64,000 nucleotides of DNA from Anaerolineae bacterium. GTDB lineage: Bacteria > Chloroflexota > Anaerolineae > Aggregatilineales > Phototrophicaceae. Both the position numbers and the translations under genes were made by a program. Under the pieces are notes generated by a model. That model saw nothing but the letters and a program-made list of their open reading frames with translations. It searched no databases and was not told the DNA's origin. Positions 60,846 through 64,000 of the stretch are shown in pieces. The stretch covers positions 1,302,001 through 1,366,000 of the forward strand of contig JALHQT010000001.1 in assembly GCA_022841825.1 (NCBI GenBank). Direction: 5' to 3'. The first letter of the stretch is position 1; each line of letters opens with the position of its first letter.

Positions 60846-62044
60846 TGGCGAAGCGCGATAACACCCAGCGCCTCGACGCGCTGCTCGGCTCCATCACCGA
60901 TGAGATGCTGACGTTTGATCCGCAGCAGTTTGTGGACAACAGCCTGCGCGTCGAACGTATCCTGCTGGAGATGGTGCGCCCCGATCCGGTGCAGCCTCGC
61001 CGTGTGCTGCCAGAGAGCATCCACTTCGAGTTCCACAACAATCGCATGACACCGACGCAGTCATTGCGCCAGCTCGTGCAGACGGTGCAGATCGCGGCAC
61101 GACAGCGTGGACGCCCGTTCAACAGCGTGGTCGAACTGCTGCCGAACGGGGATGATGAGCAGGAAGACGTGGCGGACGTAAAGCTCTCTTCGGAGGAGCA
61201 GCTTCTGCGCGATCTCGTGACGCTCGCCATCACGATCCGGGATGATGGGCAGGTCAACCCGCTCACGGTCGTGGATATGTCGCAGGGTGCGACGCGGCTG
61301 TTTCGCATCGAGACGGGCGAGCGGCGCTATTGGGCGACCTGGCTGCTGCGCGACTTCATCCCGGAGTACACAGGCGACGGCATGATCCCGTGCCTCGTCA
61401 TTCCAGCGGCGCAGTCGTCGGTGTTCCGCCAGGCGAAAGAGAACACGGCGCGCAGCGGTCTATCGGCGATTGCGATGGCGCGACAGGCTGCGCTGCTCCT
61501 GCTGACCGTGCATGGTTACGAAATCCCTGCCTACGCCGTGGGCAACGACTTCTACCGCCAAGCGCTGACTCTCGACCTGCGCGGCAAGCGCGAGTACACC
61601 GACACAATCCTAGCAGCGATGGGTGGGGTAGACAAGCGGCGCTTCAGCCAATTCAAGATGTTGATGCGTTTGTCAGATGAAGCACTCGAAATGGCTGACC
61701 GCCATGATATTGACGAGCGCAAGCTTCGCTATGTAGTTCCGCTGCAACAGGAATATCACGCGGAAATCGTCCGGCAGATTATTGATCTCAATTTGACCAG
61801 CAAACAGGTACAAGAACTCTGCGAGGGAGATCCAATGGATGACCACGACAAAGATGATACGCCCGCAGTATCCGCATCTGCCATGAAAGTGGCAAAGATA
61901 ACGCAGCATGTTGCTAGGCTGTCTCCAACAGAAGTTGCTCGCGCATTCCTGGATTTGGAAGGCGATGTTTCGTTGGCACGCGCGCGACTGAAGAGTTTCC
62001 AACGCTTACTGACTGAAGTCGAAGGTTTCTTGGAGCAGCAGTAA
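60845..62044 (+). CDS. ParB-domain protein
   Basis: A 399-residue protein with a ParB/Srx-like nuclease-fold region (residues about 130-200), including LFRIETGERRYWATWLL, the ERRxxA-type motif that binds CTP in ParB. The middle part resembles the HTH region (SGLSAIAMARQAALLLL). The C-terminus is helical. It overlaps parA (TGATG). No parS-like palindrome was recognised. It is longer and more divergent than chromosomal ParB, consistent with a mobile element. Confidence 0.82.
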   Translation: MAKRDNTQRLDALLGSITDEMLTFDPQQFVDNSLRVERILLEMVRPDPVQPRRVLPESIHFEFHNNRMTPTQSLRQLVQTVQIAARQRGRPFNSVVELLPNGDDEQEDVADVKLSSEEQLLRDLVTLAITIRDDGQVNPLTVVDMSQGATRLFRIETGERRYWATWLLRDFIPEYTGDGMIPCLVIPAAQSSVFRQAKENTARSGLSAIAMARQAALLLLTVHGYEIPAYAVGNDFYRQALTLDLRGKREYTDTILAAMGGVDKRRFSQFKMLMRLSDEALEMADRHDIDERKLRYVVPLQQEYHAEIVRQIIDLNLTSKQVQELCEGDPMDDHDKDDTPAVSASAMKVAKITQHVARLSPTEVARAFLDLEGDVSLARARLKSFQRLLTEVEGFLEQQ

Positions 62045-62112
62045 AAGGTCTACCCGGGTGGACGAATTGAGGTTGGCAAGACTATGAACACTGAGCGCGC
62101 ACCGCCGTAAGA

Positions 62113-62210
62113 CAACAAAAGACCCGCTGGTTGGTACTTCGCGGGTCGGCGGAACCGATATGTTGTGACTGTGGTAAGCACAATATATCACGACCCCGAT
62201 CCGCATGCAA
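62113..62210 (-). ncRNA. Candidate short antisense RNA upstream of the primase gene
   Basis: On the minus strand TTGCAT (62210-62205), a 17-base spacer and TATATT (62187-62182) form a good promoter. About 30-60 bases on, a hairpin (GACCCGC with GCGGGTC, 62147-62121) is followed by TTTTGTTG. A transcript of about 60 bases (near 62175 to 62113) would be made, antisense to the leader of the following gene. No open frame fits it. Plus-strand transcription of parAB would read through it. Confidence 0.4.
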
Positions 62211-62287
62211 CTCACTTTCGCCTTATTGTCGCGCCATTTGGCACGACCCCTCTTTGACTTTGCATGTAACGGAAACGGGGACCCATC

Positions 62288-64000
62288 ATGAGCATTAACC
62301 TGGAGCAGATTCGCTCCGCTAATCCGATAGAAGATGTTGTGGCGTTGCGGTTTGCGCTGAAGAAAGCGGGCACGCGGTTCGTGGGCGTCGAGCATGACAG
62401 CCTGGTCATCGTGCCACGCACACAGATGTACTTCTGGAACTCGAAAGACGAACAAGGGGATGTCTTCGACTTCACCGGGCGGCATCTCCTCAATCTGGTC
62501 ACATGGAACCCGCGCGACCCGGCGCACTTTATGGAGGCAGTACGCTATCTTGCGCAGCGCGCGGGTATCATGATTGAGGAAGACGAAAGCTTTAAGCGGT
62601 CGCATACGTGGGGGGAACGCCAGCTTGTACAACGGTTGCACGATGCGTTGCTGAACACGCGCCCGGCACTGGAGTATGTGACGAAAGTGCGCGGTTGGGC
62701 GATGGAGACGGTGCGCGCTACGCGTATCGGCTTCATGCCAGCGGATAAGCGCGCCTTGGTGGCTGATTTGAACCTGCCGGACAAGTGGCGAACAGTAATC
62801 CAGAGGTTCCCGACAGGCATGATCGTCTACACGCATCTCGAAGGTGGGTGTTTGACCTATCTCAGCGGTCGCTCGATTGAGAGCAAGCAGCATTACAACC
62901 CCCCGCGCGAAATCATCGGCGAGCGGCAGCCCTACTACAATCATGCCTATAGCAAAGGCTGCGAGCAGGTCGTCCTTGTCGAAGGTCAGGCGGACGCGAT
63001 CACGTTTGGCGAGTGGGGCATCGCAGCAATCGCGCTCGGCGGTATGAAGGTATCGGATGACCTGCTGCGTTCGCTTAAGGGCTACAAGCGCGTTTTCGTG
63101 ACGCTCGACAACACCGACGACGCCAATGCCAAGAGCCGTGAGATCGCGCTGGCGCTGCGTGGGCAAACGTATTTGCCCAAACTGCCCAGCGGCGTTAAGG
63201 ATGCGAATGATTGGCTGGTCAATGTGCAGGCGACGGCGGATGATGCCGCTGGGCTGCTCAACCGCGCCCAGCACTGGCTCGCAGCGGAGGTATCGCGTGC
63301 GGTATTCCTTGAAGGCTTGGAACGGCAGGACGCGATCCGCGAGCTATTTGGCTACGCGGTCGGGTTGGATGACTTCGCGCTGGCGGAGTTTAAGGGACTT
63401 ATGGCGAAGATCGGCGTCAAGGTGCGGCTGTTCGCGGAGATGCTGGCTGCCGCGCGAAATGGGAAGCACGATGACGAGGATGACGACATGCCTGAAGTGT
63501 TAGACGACGATGTTCCGATCCTCTCGCCAGCCCTCGGCTTCCAGCGCGAGATGGCGCTGGTCACCGTTTCGGTGATGGAACGAACGAAGGGCAAGCGGCT
63601 CAACATCCAGCCGTATCTGGTCACCAGCACACGCGAGATGAGGCGACTGGCGGACGAGCAAATCATCACCATCAACGAGCAGGAAGTCGCGCTCAAGGTG
63701 CTGCCGGAAGGCACCGAGTTCCTGATGCGTTGGCGCTACAGCGACATCCGACGATTTCTCGATGGCGAAGTCTATGCGCCGGGCGAGGTCTTCGCGACGG
63801 TGCATGATCTGCTGACCAAGTACATCGACTTTCGCTCCGAGGTCGAGAGCCGCATCCTGACGTTGTGGACGATTGGCACCTACTTTTATACCATGTTCCC
63901 GGCGTACCCGTACCTGGCGCTGAACGGGCCGAAGAACAGCGGTAAATCGACCGTGATGCGCGTGTTGCAGCCCTTGTGCTTCAACATGGTCAGCACGTCC
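62288..64000 (+). CDS. Toprim primase/helicase-type protein, C-terminus beyond the window
   Basis: An open frame of 571 codons to the window edge. The N-terminus resembles the CHC2 region of DnaG-like primases (MYFWNSKDEQGDVFDFTG), but the zinc cysteines are absent. Residues about 215-290 form a Toprim fold: EQVVLVEGQADAITFGE with the catalytic Glu and VFVTLDNTDDANAK with the acidic pair. An acidic linker (HDDEDDDMPEV) follows, and at the end Walker A GPKNSGKSTVM opens a P-loop ATPase, probably a helicase. It suits replication of a plasmid or integrative element. GGGGA lies 6 bases before the ATG. Confidence 0.8.
   Translation, partial: MSINLEQIRSANPIEDVVALRFALKKAGTRFVGVEHDSLVIVPRTQMYFWNSKDEQGDVFDFTGRHLLNLVTWNPRDPAHFMEAVRYLAQRAGIMIEEDESFKRSHTWGERQLVQRLHDALLNTRPALEYVTKVRGWAMETVRATRIGFMPADKRALVADLNLPDKWRTVIQRFPTGMIVYTHLEGGCLTYLSGRSIESKQHYNPPREIIGERQPYYNHAYSKGCEQVVLVEGQADAITFGEWGIAAIALGGMKVSDDLLRSLKGYKRVFVTLDNTDDANAKSREIALALRGQTYLPKLPSGVKDANDWLVNVQATADDAAGLLNRAQHWLAAEVSRAVFLEGLERQDAIRELFGYAVGLDDFALAEFKGLMAKIGVKVRLFAEMLAAARNGKHDDEDDDMPEVLDDDVPILSPALGFQREMALVTVSVMERTKGKRLNIQPYLVTSTREMRRLADEQIITINEQEVALKVLPEGTEFLMRWRYSDIRRFLDGEVYAPGEVFATVHDLLTKYIDFRSEVESRILTLWTIGTYFYTMFPAYPYLALNGPKNSGKSTVMRVLQPLCFNMVSTS

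Noticed and set aside
62006-63274. A 422-codon minus-strand open frame over the primase gene
   Set aside because: The plus-strand frame has Toprim and Walker motifs; the antisense frame shows none.
1-64000. CRISPR arrays, tRNA and rRNA genes
   Set aside because: No regularly spaced repeats, cloverleaf-like sequences or rRNA segments were seen in reading the window.

Overview
The window looks like chromosomal DNA of an environmental bacterium, most likely a Chloroflexota (Anaerolineae-like) lineage. That assignment is inference. It rests on high GC, a CpXC protein, a DUF5679 zinc ribbon, an Flp-pilin-like giant surface protein, a GAF/PAS kinase, several ABC importers, and many short palindromes that begin with GTAG. 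No rRNA, tRNA or CRISPR array was seen.

Layout. 1-2.5 kb: the start of an amidohydrolase that runs off the left edge, a Mut7-C RNase-like protein, an FmdB-type zinc ribbon and a BtrH-like protein. 2.6-9.4 kb: a dipeptide/oligopeptide ABC importer in unusual order (SBP, OppC, a Uma2 nuclease-like gene, a fused OppD-OppF, then OppB beyond an opposing membrane gene). 9.5-16 kb: a divergent acyl-CoA catabolism block, with crotonase and a biotin carboxylase/BCCP protein facing a branched-chain 2-oxoacid dehydrogenase operon (E1 alpha, E1 beta, E2). 16-23.8 kb: a protealysin-like metalloprotease with an emfourin-like inhibitor, a HEAT protein, a sugar dehydrogenase lipoprotein, UPF0316, a DUF5679-TIR protein, RfaE2, YgfZ and an extended guanylate kinase. 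23.9-28.4 kb: one 1490-residue surface protein with a pilin-like N-terminus. 28.5-43.2 kb: housekeeping and signalling genes (folD, methyltransferase, CpXC protein, two histidine kinases and a response regulator, a ROK protein, a transporter, a nucleoside phosphorylase, mutS). 43.3-44.0 kb: a RAYT transposase bracketed by GTAG palindromes. 44.1-45.7 kb: a TIR-FGE-sulfatase fusion. 45.9-59.5 kb: a predicted beta-1,3-glucan utilisation locus. 60-64 kb: ParA, ParB and a Toprim/helicase-type protein, probably one end of an integrated plasmid-like or conjugative element.

The glucan locus forms a coherent pathway. A secreted GH16 endo-glucanase cuts beta-1,3-glucan, an ABC importer (SBP plus two permeases, no ATPase in the window) brings in oligosaccharides, and two cytoplasmic GH17 enzymes with a large GH94-clan phosphorylase-like protein finish the job. 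Its regulator appears split. A 63-residue protein is only the helix-turn-helix and hinge of a LacI regulator. The neighbouring 1190-residue protein begins with a LacI-type sugar-binding sensor and continues into histidine kinase, two receiver domains and an AraC output. A perfect LacI-type operator lies just upstream of the small gene.

The other standout signal is the palindrome family. Copies carrying GTAG or CTAC ends occur around and inside the RAYT gene, in intergenic DNA, and in frame inside the biotin carboxylase and E2 coding sequences. There they add peptide segments to conserved metabolic enzymes without breaking the frame.
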